Below, piece by piece: positions 37,401 to 46,759 of a stretch of DNA of 64,000 nucleotides. The notes beneath the pieces are model-generated. The model did no database searches and was not told the origin of the DNA. It saw nothing but the letters and a program-made list of their open reading frames with translations. Source of the stretch: Siphonodentalium dalli (lineage: Eukaryota > Mollusca > Scaphopoda > Gadilida > Siphonodentaliidae). How positions within the stretch are numbered: the stretch's first letter is position 1; the number at the start of each line of letters is the position of its first letter. The stretch lies in the NCBI GenBank assembly GCA_032622095.1, contig CP136063.1:218999982-219063981 (forward strand). The letters are read 5' to 3'. The position numbers and the translations under genes were made by a program.

Positions 37401-40400
37401 ATGTGTCTGTGAGCTCTCGTTGTCCCACATATATTGACAATAAAATAAAGAGTGTAAGTCATGATTGCTTATTCTCACATATAACTGTGTAGTTATTCCG
37501 TTTCGAACTAGTGTATTTTATGGTTGACGAAGGATCATACAATAAGTTGGTAGTCAAGATGTTCAGTTCACCTCTCAATGAAAAGTGGTACCATAAAGTG
37601 TGTTTCGAGTTTTTTGACAAGACATTTGTAATTCTGATTGGTGGAATTAAACATTGACCATGCACGGGTTGCAACCTCGATATATGTATGTACGCGACTT
37701 GTTTTTCACTTTTTTTATTTTTATTTTATTTGTATTTATTTTGTTTATTGACAAATGAAGTATTCTGGATGCACTGTATCATGAAAATGTCTCGCTATAA
37801 TTAGTTATAACATAATATATATTCCGGTTAACTTACCGTTGATATGACGTAACCAGACAGCCTGACGTACAACGCAACCTCGTCATCCACAATGCTGTTC
37901 AACCGCATGTCAAGCTAAAAATAGATTTTAAAATGGTTATCTCAGCATGATTATAAAATAGTTACCTCAGCATGATTATTAAATGGTTACGTCAGCATAA
38001 TTATTAAATGGTTATATCAGCATTATTATAAAATGGTTACCTCAGCATGATTATAAAATAGTTACCTCAGCATGATTATAAAATGGTTACCTCATCATGA
38101 AATCATGATTATTAAATGGTTACCTCAGCCTTATTATAAAATTGTTACCTCAGCATGATTATAAAATGGTTATCTCAGAATGATTATAAAATGGTTATCT
38201 CAGCATGCTTATAAAATTGTTATCTCTGCATGATTATAAAATAGTTACCTCAGCATGATTATAAAATTGTTATCTCAGCATGATTATAAAATTGGTACCT
38301 CAGCATGATTATAAAATGGTTATCTCAGCGTGATTTTAAAATGGTTACCTCGGCATGATTATAAAATAATTATCAAATATTTTATTCAGAAATAAAAAAA
38401 AAAAATTTTGTTAAATTCATCGCTCTTCACAATACGCCCTGTCACTAGCTCGCGGCCATATTGGAACCACCAGGCCCGGTTCCGTGGTTTTAGTACTATA
38501 GCTCAAAGTTCTGGAGTAGTATCTCCGTATATGGAGTTTTTAATTATTCATGAATTCCATATATGGAAATATATGTATAGTCTATTAATATTATATTTAT
38601 TTGTAATTGTACTTTCCATGTGTGTGTATTGTAAATAAAATAATTAAAATTATTCTATCCTATCCTATGTGAGCGTAGTAATGCGGACGACATACCCCCG
38701 TTAACAATGTGAGAATAGTAAGGCGAAAGACATACCCCGTTAACAACAACATGCCCCTGGGGAAAATATAGGTATTTTAGTAATTTTGCCAGGAGCCTGT
38801 GTTAACAATGTGAACGTTTAGTAAGGCGAAAGACATACCCCGTTAACAACATGAGCGTAGTAACGTCTGATAGCTGCTTCTGCCCTGCTCCTTTTCACGC
38901 TGGGCGAGCCTCCTGTCGTCCTGTTGTAAAATCTGTAAGCAGACACAATCCATTAAAGCTATATAAATTTCCGTCGATGACTGGAGACTTGACTTCATGT
39001 ATTTAATTGCATAATATACAAAAGGGATTGACGCACAAGTTTTTGCAACTTATGAAGCCCATCTCCCGATACAATATACAAAACCTCACAAGTTAACGAT
39101 TAATATGACTGTATTACCATATTTACATGACGGTAAATTTTGAAATTTGTAATTGGTATATTGGCTTACAAAAGTTATTTGTCCAGAAGTTTTTTCTAGG
39201 TTAATATGGGTTTGTGCTGAAAGAGTGACATATTTTATGATCAATGTTTGGCATGTTTAATCAGAAGGTTATGGTATTGTTGCAAATAGAGGTCTGGGAC
39301 CCTGAATGCATCTCTAAGTAAACAGGGGTAACTCCATGAGACACTCTCCATTCTGGAAGCCACACCTCACCTGTCATAAACCGAGACATCAATGACGACA
39401 ACAATCTCTATCCCGAACCGCTGCTTCTGTCTTCGTACCACGTGATGTGATTTCAATTCCTGCAGCTCCTCTAATACTGCTAACAGTGCACTTCTCTGTA
39501 CCGAGATTAAACCCCTCTCTTCTACGTCGTCTTCGTCGTCATCCGCTACAATACAATGTGGTGAATTAGCGTTAACACGTCAATTATCATACGTATTCAG
39601 TAGAGTTAAAGGTCAACTTAACTTTCAAATCAAGATAACATTAATTCATAATTTATACACAACATATTCCAAATTATATAATATTTGGAAGAGGAACAAA
39701 AATATATATATTCCACCAAATATACGGAACAGCTGTGGATTATGAGTTTCCATCAAGTGATAGCGATTCGCAGATTCACACCTTCCCCATTGTTTACCTC
39801 AGAAAGCATCAAAATGCACAAAATCTAAAAGATAGTGTTATTCCTCTTCAATTGAGAATGATAAACTGACAGTAGAGACCAGATCGAAATTAAGCACAGA
39901 ACACACATCGGAACCTTGATAAAAACAACATGTTCACAGTTCTTTCGGCCGGATAAGTTGATAATACAATGTTTTCAAATGGTATATAATATGGAATATA
40001 TGATCTGGTGATTCGAAAATTAAGTGGGGCTTTAAGCCAACTGCGAAGCGTTGGTCCGTTGCGCTGATCCGTTGCTCTAAACATATGGCACGATCCGCTG
40101 TGTGCGGTAAACCGTTCACACGAATGCAGTGCGTTGCAATGCGGAGCTTCTTCAAACATCTCCGTTATTTCGTCAATAATCCTATTCTCAATCCTAACAT
40201 CGCGTTGCACAAGATATTGCGATTTATTATCAACCGCTATCTAATCGTGCAACTGGTGGTAGTTGGGTACATGGACATTGCATCACTGAGTCGACAGGAG
40301 TTGGAATTGAAATGGCAATTCAGTCCCAATTTAATGTTCTAATCATATGGGATATTAGGGTTGAATTTTCCAACCAATTTTCTCGATGTTGCCTTCAAAA

Positions 40401-43400
40401 TTAGAAGTGGATACATTGGCCATCGGGAAGTGCAGTGGGTTAATTTTAATGGGACCCCCGCACCCGCCCATAAGAAACCATAAAGCCACATCCCCATGAC
40501 TGAACACACTTTTGAATCCCTCGTGTTGGGGTGTTGTCGGACGAAATTGTTTCAACATCCATAAAATTCCACATTGGGAACAGTTACTATCATTGCGACC
40601 GACCTTCTACGTAGTCTTGATTATAGTCGATATCTTGTTCTGAGTTATCTGATTTTATTTACCTCCTACGTAGTTTTGAGTATAGTCGACACCTAGTTCT
40701 GAGTTATCTGATTTTATTTACCTCCTACGTAGTCTTGAGTGTAGTTGACACCTAGTTCTGAATTATCTGATTTTATTTACCTTCTACGTAGTCTTGAGTG
40801 TAGTCGATATCTTGTTCTGAGTTATCTGATTTTGTCAGAACATAATCCGATTGGTCGATGTCGCCATCCGAATGAACTGTTTCTATGATTGGTTCCAGCT
40901 CGTATTTATCGCCATCTTTATAAAGACTCCCAGCCTACAAATTAGAGAACATGTTGAAGAATATACCAATTAGAATGTAGTGATTATGCTAGATGAAACT
41001 GACTAGCTTTCCTCGCTCCCGGATAATTCATTTCATGTTGGAACCCTCCGAATGTATTGCCAAGCCCCTTAACTTATTCGTGTGCCAAGCGAACCGTTAA
41101 TGTCCGAAAAAGTTATCGTTAGTCACTTTTTCTAACGTATGACAACGAATTAAACCTCAGTAAATATATTCTTGGTGTCGTTATGCTCACCAACTTCTCG
41201 GTGAATAGCTTCATATGCTGGACTTCATTATTCAAGCAGATAGCACGCACATACAATAGTGTGTCTGTATCATATCCGATGGGCCCTTCTAGTTTAAACA
41301 TACTTTATTCCAACATAAAGAACACTAACAGATAAGACATAATATATTGAGACAAAGTGCTGTTGACATGGAAACGGTGACGACGGTAAGCTATCAGCGT
41401 TTTTGTTTATTTCGTTCCGCCAACTCAGGGTGACACCCATTATTATTCAAATGGTAACATGTATACAAGATCTTACTGACATGCCGTCTCGCGAAGACCT
41501 CACTAAATCGGCATGGTCTCGTGCAAGATCTTACTGACATGCCGTCTCGCGAAGATCTCCCTAAACCAGCATCGTGCCTTGCAAGATCTTACTGACATGC
41601 CGTCTCGTGAAGACCTCATTAAATCAGCATGGTGCCATGCAAGATCTTACTGACATGCCGTGTCGCGAAGACCTCACTAAATCAGCATGATGCCATGGAA
41701 GATTTTACTGCCATGACCGTCTCGTGAAGATCTCCCTAAACCAACATGGTGCCATGATTGTACATGTATGATCTTGTATATATATGGTTATTACAATGTT
41801 GGTTGCATATGAACTGGCTGATTGACCATTTCGCTAATGTATTGAATATAGTTTAGTATGTAGATGTCGATACGGATGGGTTAGGACATATATGGATATC
41901 AGATAGTGAGCCTTTCCGTGACCTTCTGGACGTCGTCCACCCCTGCCAATACAATAATTTATATAATAAAAACCATAACGCTCATTTATAACATAGCTAC
42001 CGGTCGTTGGCCTTCTTCGGTGGAAATTGAATTGATAATAATGACATACAAATGCTATATAAATTATATATTTAAGTGTCTAACAGCAAACATGTAATTT
42101 CCATTTCGAACTACAAGCACTGACGAAGGCCAAAGGTCGAAAGCTATATAAATGAGCGGTATCTATGTTATTTTGACAATCATGTCCCTCATTTTGGAAA
42201 ATACAATTAATATCCTTTATGTACTCACGAGTGATGGGTGACAGGTGTTCCCGACTTGAACACATGTAACGGTGAAGATCCCTCCGGTCTCAGTGTCCTG
42301 GTACTGCCCCTCATCCTGTATAAATTATTGTTAAAGACAAATTATGCACTTTTTTCAGTGAATCAAACTGATAAGTGAATACCAATACAATGCAGGCACT
42401 GTGCCAAGCGAACTGACAAGTGTGAATACCAATACAATGCAGGCACTGTGCCAACCGAACTGACAAGTGTGAATACCAATACAATGCAGGCACTGTGCCA
42501 ACCGAACTGACAAGTGAATACCAATACAATGCAGGCACTGTGCCAACCGAACTGACAAGTGAATACCAATACAATGCAGGCACTGTGCCAACCGAACTGA
42601 TAAGTGAATACCAATACAATGCAGGCACTGTGCCAACCGAACTGACAAGTGAATACCAATACAATGCAGGCACTGTGCCAACCGAACTGACAAGTGAATA
42701 CCAATACAATGCAGGCACTGCTTGTGCCTAATCGGACCTAATCACTAAAAGCCGTCAGAAGAATAATAGGGCGTGGTTTTCAACGTTCAGCTGAATTGCA
42801 TCTGAAGCTAGTTATTTATATCGACCACGTTATCATAGCTAAGAGTCTGGAAATCCTATATAGGGCCGATATAATGTGTTGCGTGGGTTAGTCCCCGTTT
42901 AACTGATATATGGAATGCGTACTCCTTGTAAAACAATACAGAAGTATGTGGCTGTATATGTCTTGATCCACACACTGGGAATGGCTGCTAATTAGCCCAT
43001 TCATTAATCGGATAGATTAATCCCTTAATGGGTGTGGGATAATTAAGGTGCACTAATATAAAGGGCTACTATCATGTGTTACATGTTTTGGAGCATTGTG
43101 TCAAAGCATACGAAACCGATATATCAATGTTTCGTATATATCTCAACCTATATGGTATATCTTTTAAATTATATGTCGACTAAATTTATAAGTTCGAATG
43201 GGCCATGTCCGTTGAAATATTCGACTTCGATTATAGGATTTTACGTTGAATTTACTCTCGACATGAATGACGGTTGAATCGAATTGTCATTCGTTAATCA
43301 TGAACAAACTCACAGACGCAATCATGGGCTACATACATGTACATCGTTAACTATGCATCCGTTTTGTTGTAAATTGTGACATGGCAACTTGCAAACTACC

Positions 43401-46400
43401 GAGAACACGACATAGTTACCCCAAATTCGTTTCGATGTGGATGTTGAATTGGATCACCAATTTCGGCATCGAATCGAATCTCGAATATTCGCAGAATCCT
43501 TAACCCGTCCGTGGCTGGCGCTTCCTAAACATTTGTGAAAACCCTGTGCCAATGTATTCTCATATATATATGCGAGTCTCCCATATGTAGCCTCGCATAT
43601 ATATAAGCGAACACACTGACGTAACACTAATATATATTGACAATATTGGTAACCCAGTGCATTCTATTATATATGAGGCTCCCTATGGGAGACAGGCATA
43701 TATAAGAGAATGCTCAGACACATGGTTTTTAATGCTGCACCAGCGCAGCTCCCATGATGGGTTATATAAGACTCCCGTATGGAGCTTCACATGGACCCAA
43801 GCTGACGACGGTCATTAGTACATTGTTCTCTCGGTCTGTGGCTCCATAAAGGGTTATATAGCACTCCCGTGTGGTGCCCCATACAGACCCAAGCAGACGA
43901 CGGTCATCAGTACATTGTTATATCTATGTGGAGCTCCAAACAGGGTTAAAATGACTTATTACGCGCGCCGCGTGTGTACTAATGTACAAATTCGTTTATT
44001 GGCGTTTACATTATGTCAATAAATTGATAATGTTGAGTTTTTGTTTGTGATAAGCTATGCCAATTACAAATATCAGAAATGAAAAAGATTCTATAATTAC
44101 AATCATGGGTATATAATACATGATCTTGTTTAGGTCTGTATTCCAAAACCAAAGCATCCAAAATTACACTACACTTACGGTTTGTGTCTCGTCGACTGTG
44201 ACTTCCTTGAGTTTAAGTTTTCCGTCCGTTTCTTGAAGCTCATAGACCGGCGCTCTCTCGTTGATGTGCGTGCTTCGTTTGATGTTTAATGTTGTCGATT
44301 CCCCGCGCTTGTCGATCATGTCAAACTGCAATTCGTCTTCCAATCGACCATTCATCAAGTTACGTCTGTTCAGACGCGACGTCGAATGGCGCAGGGTGAC
44401 GATAGCGACAGCATCTGCCGTCACTGGAAGTAACCAAAGTATTTTAATTTAATTTCTCCTAGTATACATGTAAGATGAATTTAATGACACACCTAGATGG
44501 TATATATGCCATATACACTATATGCATGTATTACACATATATATATGACAAAATTATACAATATAAAAGAAAATTAATGCTAATTATAAGATACATGTAT
44601 GTAGGACGTGATATTCCGAGATTGACTGTTGTTAGCATTATTTTTGGGCAAGTAATCGATTCTGATAAGTGAAGCGACATTTCAAAAACAATAATTTTGT
44701 GTTGGAATCTGACGATATGGGGACCATCGAATCGGATTGAGAACATTTAAACAATATTTATGTTATCCTCAATACATGTTATACATCAAACAAGACATGG
44801 AACAATGTAGTTCAGGTGATTTTGTGATAACTTGTTGCAGTTTAAAAGAGGGGCGAAGAGGATCTAACAACAAGCGGGTCATCATGATGATACTGTCCCA
44901 GGAAATTTATAACCGCAGTTTAGTACTTATTACTGTGGTCGACTACAGCTCTAGCCTTTAGTAAAGGTGATAATTAGTTCAGTGGGTACTTACATCTAGG
45001 TGTGTATACTAAAAGATTACTTTGAGATCTCACTATAGTATAATTATCAGTGTATAAAGTGTTTTTTTCGCATCTTTAAGCTTAATAACATTTTGTTAAT
45101 CAAAAGAAATAATTTTATTTATTTACCTAAAAGCTAATGTTTTATCATCATATGGTCGTACTATGAATTAAGAGCTTTGGTGAACCGCTCTTACTTTGAG
45201 CAATTATTTCTCCAGCAAATATAACTTTTTTCCGATCATGTCGTGTATCGACATGTTGGAAAAAGATAGACCTACACGAATATGTAAAATATGAGTTGTA
45301 GAGTACAAAGCCATTCCGACAAATGAAGCCGAATGTCATTGATATTCGACTGCGAATTGCACCTAGTAATACCAATGTGACAGTGTCGTTTATCTTAATT
45401 TATCTCCTCAGAGACGAATCCATGCGGAGTATAATGCAGAAGGGGCGAATGGAAAGAGTTCGAGTTGAAGAGATAGAATACACCCATACGAGCCGAGAAT
45501 ACCAAATGTACAACATGAGTGGAATTGTGGTTTTAACAACCAGCCTTTTGGTGAATGGTTAAAACCACAATACCACGAGTGGTGATTTTGTTTTACTTCG
45601 TCTACTGTGCGTGTATTTTATTTATAATATAATTATTATTTTGTATTTGTTTCGCGAATTCAACTACTCCACTGTTTACTTTGAATATGTATCCACACAG
45701 AGAGACAAAAACACGGCGCTACAGGGAATGCATGTGCTTCACGCGTAGCGTTACATTCATTTTTTACGTCATGACATCAGTATGTTTCTGAGCGATCAGT
45801 CACTTGGAATTACCATTCATATATTTTTTAGTTCATATAACACTAGCCAGCTAAAATGTTACAATTGATTGAAATGCAGGCAATTTTCCTAGAAACTAAT
45901 TTATGTCACGACAAACTCCAACTTTAAAAGGAATGTGACATAAGAAATATTTTGCTAACTACGATGTAGTTATGCCATGGGTATAAACGTGAAATTACGT
46001 TTGAACATTTACACCCACAGTAGATTTTATTTTTTTTGAGGCAATTTCTCATAGAAAAACCTATGTTGTCAGAAAATGAAAAACAACATGAATTTAAACT
46101 GCATATTTTCTATAACAGATATATAATGAGAAGTAACATTTCGGTAGTTTTTCGTGTAAATGTGCTAATAACACATTGCCTAAAAATAACTGTATGCTTT
46201 GGGAGATAATTGCATGATATTAACAGGAACATTTCGATAGCATCCCTACTGCTGGAACTAAAGATTGTTTGCTTATCGTATAGTTAGTTGTGAATAAAGA
46301 TAACGACATGCGAAGTTAAAGTTCGGTAGTTTTGCGTGTAAAGGTGCTAATAACACAATGCCTAAAAATAACTCTATGGTTTTGGAGATAATTGCACGAT

Positions 46401-46689
46401 ATCTACAGGAAAATGTCGATAGCATCGCTACTGGTGGAACTAAAGAGCGTTTACTTATCGCGTAGTTAGCCGTGGTGCCGATGCCGATTTTATGAGCATT
46501 TTATGCATTCGGTTTCTGGCACATTGTAACTCTCTTTACTGAAATGTCTACAAAACAATTCATGGAAAATTTGCGAGTGTATGAACGTACCATGATAACA
46601 CAACTTTCATATTGTTATAGTAACTTACCTTTGGATCCTAGAGTTAAAATCGAAGCAATAAAAACGATTATTAATTTCAACCATTCCAT
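27525..46689 (-). CDS. Gene 2: complete ADAMTS-like secreted metalloprotease, 16 exons
   Basis: Sixteen exons with GT..AG borders and matching phases join into 759 codons (758 residues). Residues 1-20 form a signal peptide and about 21-225 a prodomain ending at the furin-type site RRQKQR. The M12B catalytic domain spans about 226-457, with zinc ligands and catalytic Glu in HELGHNIGAPHD (H396, E397, H400, H406) and a Met-turn candidate in FIMAAS. The ADAMTS_CR_2-type domain (about 458-558) contains LPGQLYDAREQC and SCGNNKWCIEGSC. A six-Cys module (561-600) is followed by a Thr/Pro linker (about 603-689) and two more six-Cys PLAC-like modules (690-721, 725-755). No thrombospondin repeat is visible. 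It is predicted to be secreted and to cleave extracellular or mucus proteins; the substrate is unknown. It lies in tandem with genes 1 and 3. No frameshift or missing key residue was seen. Confidence 0.9.
27774..28222. mobile_element. Half of the 1-kb palindromic element in gene 2 intron 15
   Basis: From ATAGAGGATCTAAAACGAGT to the ATTGAATGGAATAAGGGTAG centre, it matches one arm of the palindrome at 20624-21679, with part of its terminal hairpin deleted. It ends 18 bp from the 3' end of exon 15 on the intron side. It also lies in gene 3 at 58669-59117, so it inserted before that duplication. Only half of the foldback structure remains. Confidence 0.8.
28240..28734 (-). CDS. Gene 2 exon 15 (six-Cys modules 1 and 2, mucin-like linker)
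   Basis: Acceptor TTTTCAG; donor G|GTTAGT. The exon encodes a six-Cys module (SCPYGDQ ... RKRCCAAC), then about 87 residues of Thr runs alternating with Pro runs (longest Pro run 12), then a second module (CVDTSTSC ... VCSGTSSDCCGTC). The linker should be heavily O-glycosylated and extended. Read without splicing the frame hits TAG two bases after the GT, but the phase-matched exon 16 argues for splicing. The linker is six residues longer than in gene 3. The antisense Val/Leu-rich frames are shadows. Confidence 0.88.
29976..30305. mobile_element. 400-bp TTAA MITE, copy 2 (left end deleted), gene 2 intron 14
   Basis: The right end TTGTTGGGTAAAGGGTTAA is intact in inverted orientation relative to copy 1, but the other end is cut at about 29976 (GAACATTACCATAGG). 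Gene 3 keeps both ends and about 130 bp of flank (60845-61280), so a deletion removed the flank and one MITE end here after duplication. Confidence 0.85.
30356..30407 (-). CDS. Gene 2 exon 14 (end of cysteine-rich domain)
   Basis: Acceptor TCATTGCAG, donor G|GTAAGT. It encodes WCIEGSCVSDPQAPALD plus one base that is completed to Glu by exon 15. WCIEGSC is the terminal signature of the ADAMTS_CR_2 domain. A degenerate copy lies at 30628-30669. Confidence 0.88.
30628..30669 (-). pseudogene. Degenerate copy of exon 14
   Basis: After an intact-looking acceptor (CATTCCAG) it reads CCIERSCVSDTQTP, close to exon 14, but the conserved Trp is Cys. The donor is gone: the sequence runs into CCGGAATTAT rather than G|GTAAGT. 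The counterpart in gene 3 (61582-61623) is equally broken. Probably not spliced. Confidence 0.7.
31362..31427 (+). other. Structured motif with two stems, copy in gene 2 intron 13
   Basis: GTGAGAGAGTGGGTGGGC is followed by stem GGGCG-CGAA-CGCCC, then GGGATGGTCGAAA and a second stem AAGATC-GAGT-GATCTT. Conserved in gene 3 at 62320-62385. It shares its layout with the head of the gene 3-specific insertion at 62807. Either strand could be the functional one; this is possibly the head of a SINE-like family. Confidence 0.45.
31545..31652 (-). CDS. Gene 2 exon 13 (cysteine-rich domain)
   Basis: Acceptor GTTTACAG, donor AAG|GTTAGT, 36 complete codons. It encodes GFGTGGALCQKMYCS, a spacer with GRCRG, and RGTSCGNNK, which joins exon 14 to make SCGNNKWCIEGSC. 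Five cysteines fit the ADAMTS_CR_2 pattern. The GTTAGT donor is the same variant used by exon 15. Confidence 0.9.
32009..32153 (-). CDS. Gene 2 exon 12 (start of ADAMTS_CR_2 domain)
   Basis: Acceptor ATTTCAG, donor ACG|GTGAGT. It encodes 48 codons after completing an Arg codon: TTYYCLGNEATHG, a short linker and LPGQLYDAREQCTQAIG. The LPGQLYDA..QC motif is diagnostic of the ADAMTS-type cysteine-rich domain directly after the catalytic domain. The gene 3 copy (63184-63328) changes one residue near the end (Ala to Thr). Confidence 0.92.
32160..32440. repeat. About 48-bp diverged tandem repeat in intron 11
   Basis: Units of the form GGTAAACACAAAATAAGTTACC plus ATATATTGACTAGACCAGAAA repeat about six times, with decay at the left. 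The same array is in gene 3 (63335-63615). Minus-strand frames over it are artefacts. Confidence 0.75.
32887..33300. repeat. About 245-bp direct tandem duplication in intron 11
   Basis: GTAAACCACCTTGACATAT, TCTGGTGTTCAGGAATATAA and GACGTCACGAACTGACGTCA (32887-33055) recur with changes at 33132-33300. Both copies carry a TGACGTCA-type palindrome, which resembles a CRE site, but no function is supported. Confidence 0.75.
33671..34070. mobile_element. 400-bp TTAA MITE, copy 3 (full length), gene 2 intron 11
   Basis: Same orientation and length as copy 1 and nearly identical to it (TTAACCCTTTACCCAACA ... GTTGGGTAAAGGGTTAA), which suggests recent activity. It lies 19 bp from the donor of exon 11. 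The flanking sequence (CAGCTGTCTTAA and TTAATGCTCG) fits a single TTAA target. Gene 3 cannot be compared because the site is beyond the window. Confidence 0.9.
34089..34256 (-). CDS. Gene 2 exon 11 (zinc site third His, Met-turn, end of catalytic domain)
   Basis: Acceptor TATTTTCAG, donor CG|GTGAGT. The first base completes the Asn of HELGHN; then IGAPHDSQTGC supplies the third zinc histidine and the Asp after it. FIMAASGG holds the probable Met-turn, and YSSCSIRSIKTFL matches the conserved end of reprolysin catalytic domains. No residue expected of an active enzyme is missing. Confidence 0.93.
34915..35020 (-). CDS. Gene 2 exon 10 (HELGH zinc motif)
   Basis: Acceptor TTTTGCAG, donor CACAA|GTGAGT. 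It encodes IAYLRGLCKSTRVSV, NEEHFGFGSIGIA and AHELGH, with the catalytic Glu and the first two zinc histidines. The intron splits the Asn codon directly after HELGH, so the zinc site spans exons 10 and 11. Confidence 0.93.
35384..35433 (-). CDS. Gene 2 exon 9 (catalytic domain)
   Basis: 50-nt exon: acceptor AATTACAG, donor GCAG|GTAATG. It encodes NDMYSGSGSRIRTGVA between bases shared with both neighbours. With exons 8 and 10 it reads DHVMLFTANDMYSGS and TGVAGIAYLRGLC, typical reprolysin text upstream of the zinc site. The donor GTAATG is the weakest in the gene. Confidence 0.9.
35663..36105. repeat. About 105-bp direct repeat pair in intron 8
   Basis: TTACAACCAGTTCAACACAA and CGGCAGAAGGTTATTTTGAC with ACACCTTTCTATTTCGTCAA occur at 35663-35770 and again at 36002-36105. 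Between them are a G run at 35771-35780 and several TTTGGCCAAA-type palindromic words. No gene is seen in the rest of intron 8. Confidence 0.75.
36642..36793 (-). CDS. Gene 2 exon 8 (catalytic domain)
   Basis: Acceptor TTTTTCAG, donor GC|GTAAGT. Encodes SASTAPWNSGLTRQRNGRT, then a segment with VLGAFRTQVR and ATDHVMLFT. The DHxxLFT motif is the conserved strand before the metalloprotease active-site helix. Confidence 0.9.
36840..37340. repeat. Intron 7 region with TAATGGGTT / AACCCATTA inverted words
   Basis: GTAATGGGTTTACTTTACAACCC and related words occur in both orientations at 36855-36930, followed by AT-rich sequence with GTAATGCATTACG at about 37300. This is possibly a decayed foldback element. 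The minus-strand frames around 37260-37670 are not supported as genes. Confidence 0.45.
37837..37914 (-). CDS. Gene 2 exon 7 (catalytic domain)
   Basis: Acceptor ATTTTTAG, donor ACG|GTAAGT, 26 complete codons: LDMRLNSIVDDEVALYVRLS and GYVIST. It is a beta strand region near the start of the reprolysin fold. Phase 0 on both sides. Confidence 0.88.
37925..38390. repeat. 25-bp minisatellite in intron 6
   Basis: About 17-18 copies of TGATTATAAAATGGTTACCT plus CAGCA, with variants. It lies beside the acceptor of exon 7. Confidence 0.88.
38665..38870. repeat. About 40-bp tandem repeat made from the exon 6 end and its splice donor
   Basis: The plus-strand text AGACATACCCCGTTAACAAC corresponds to exon 6 end TTGTTAACGGG plus donor GTATGTCT. 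It recurs at about 38690-38710, 38727-38750 and the true junction at 38835-38850, each followed by GTGAGNNTAGTAAGGCG-like text. The extra copies retain GT donors. Confidence 0.75.
38839..38932 (-). CDS. Gene 2 exon 6 (catalytic domain)
   Basis: Acceptor GCTTACAG, donor GGG|GTATGT. Encodes FYNRTTGGSPSVKRSRAEAA and IRRYYAHVVNG after completing Arg. The IRRYYAHVVN helix is typical of the N-terminal part of M12B catalytic domains. An N-glycosylation sequon NRT is present. Confidence 0.88.
39371..39545 (-). CDS. Gene 2 exon 5 (prodomain end, cleavage site, start of protease)
   Basis: Acceptor TTGTAG, donor ACAG|GTGAGG. Encodes an acidic stretch (DDDEDDVEER), a helix, then HHVVRRQKQR followed by FGIEIVVVIDVSVYD. 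RRQKQR fits a furin-type convertase site, and IEIVVVID is the first strand of the metalloprotease domain. This exon decides where the zymogen is cut (about residue 225). Confidence 0.9.
39600..40600. other. Intron 4 of gene 2, no gene seen
   Basis: Frames of up to 106 codons occur on both strands around 39890-40340 and overlap each other. None has splice borders or protease-like motifs, and no counterpart is in view in gene 1 or 3. Treated as intron. Confidence 0.6.
40604..40839. repeat. 59-bp minisatellite made from the exon 4 end and its splice donor
   Basis: Four units start at 40604, 40663, 40722 and 40781 (CTTCTACGTAGTCTTGA, CTCCTACGTAGTTTTGA and variants). The unit at 40781 is the exon itself. 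The next two retain a complete donor (GGAG|GTAAATAAAATC); the last has lost it. Use of an extra donor would read into TAA, so they act as decoys at best. Confidence 0.85.
40781..40934 (-). CDS. Gene 2 exon 4 (prodomain)
   Basis: Acceptor AATTTGTAG, donor GAAG|GTAAAT. Encodes AGSLYKDGDKYELEPII and a long acidic tail (SDNSEQDIDYTQDYVE). YELEPI resembles the end of the beta-rich reprolysin prodomain. Gene 1 has no recognisable counterpart in this window. Confidence 0.85.
41466..41757. repeat. 58-bp tandem repeat in gene 2 intron 3
   Basis: Five copies of CAAGATCTTACTGACATGCC plus GTCTCGCGAAGACCTC and a TAAATCAGCATGGTGCCATG-like end. Gene 1 intron 3 has only a relic of the unit (TACAAGAGCTTGCCGACGTG at about 4450). 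Confidence 0.85.
42229..42315 (-). CDS. Gene 2 exon 3 (prodomain)
   Basis: Acceptor TTATACAG, donor CTC|GTGAGT, 29 codons. Begins DEGQYQDTETGG and contains TCVQVGNTCHPSL, with two cysteines. Near-identical to gene 1 exon 3. Confidence 0.9.
42365..42730. repeat. 45-bp minisatellite in gene 2 intron 2
   Basis: About eight units of AAGTGAATACCAATACAATG plus CAGGCACTGTGCCAACCGAACTGAC; two units are 47 bp (AAGTGTGAATACC). Because 45 is a multiple of 3, several frames remain open on both strands, but they encode only the repeat. Gene 1 has one unit in the same intron. Confidence 0.92.
43540..43930. repeat. Intron 2 hairpin block shared with gene 1
   Basis: It contains two imperfect palindromes with TATATATGCGAG / TATATATGAG arms (43545-43615 and 43655-43710), then repeated GGAGCTTCACATGGACCCAA / CAGACGACGGTCAT text. 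Paralogous to 5600-5800. Confidence 0.6.
44179..44423 (-). CDS. Gene 2 exon 2 (prodomain)
   Basis: Acceptor CTTCCAG, donor ACC|GTAAGT. Encodes VTADAVAIVTLRHST, a basic stretch (SRLNRRN), and a beta-rich segment with RAPVYELQETDG ending DETQT. Four residues differ from gene 1. Confidence 0.9.
44424..46628 (-). other. Gene 2 intron 1 (compact form)
   Basis: 2.2 kb of intron matching gene 1 intron 1 in five blocks and lacking its large insertions, so it approximates the ancestral state. One segment (46030-46490) has no counterpart in gene 1 and carries an internal repeat of about 180 bp (GTAGTTTTTCGTGTAAATGT at about 46145 and its variant at about 46327). Confidence 0.75.
46629..46689 (-). CDS. 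Gene 2 exon 1 (start codon and signal peptide)
   Basis: ATG at 46689-46687 in AAGATGG context. Encodes MEWLKLIIVFIASILTLGSK plus one base, donor G|GTAAGT. Hydrophobic core IIVFIASILTLG. A TATA box lies 42 bp upstream. Confidence 0.9.
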
Positions 46690-46730
46690 CTTTGATATGA
46701 TATCGGACTGATGACAGGTAACACACATTG

Positions 46731-46738
46731 TATTTATA
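46731..46738 (-). promoter_or_regulatory. TATA box of gene 2
   Basis: TATAAATA on the minus strand, embedded in the same conserved context as upstream of gene 1 (AGAAGTATAAATACAATG). Conservation in both paralogues, while flanking sequence has diverged, supports function. Confidence 0.72.
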
Positions 46739-46759
46739 CTTCTACTCTAAAACAAGTCT

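Noticed and set aside
42311-42718. Several overlapping repeat proteins over the 45-bp minisatellite
   Set aside because: The unit length is a multiple of 3, so many frames stay open on both strands; the array is in an intron.
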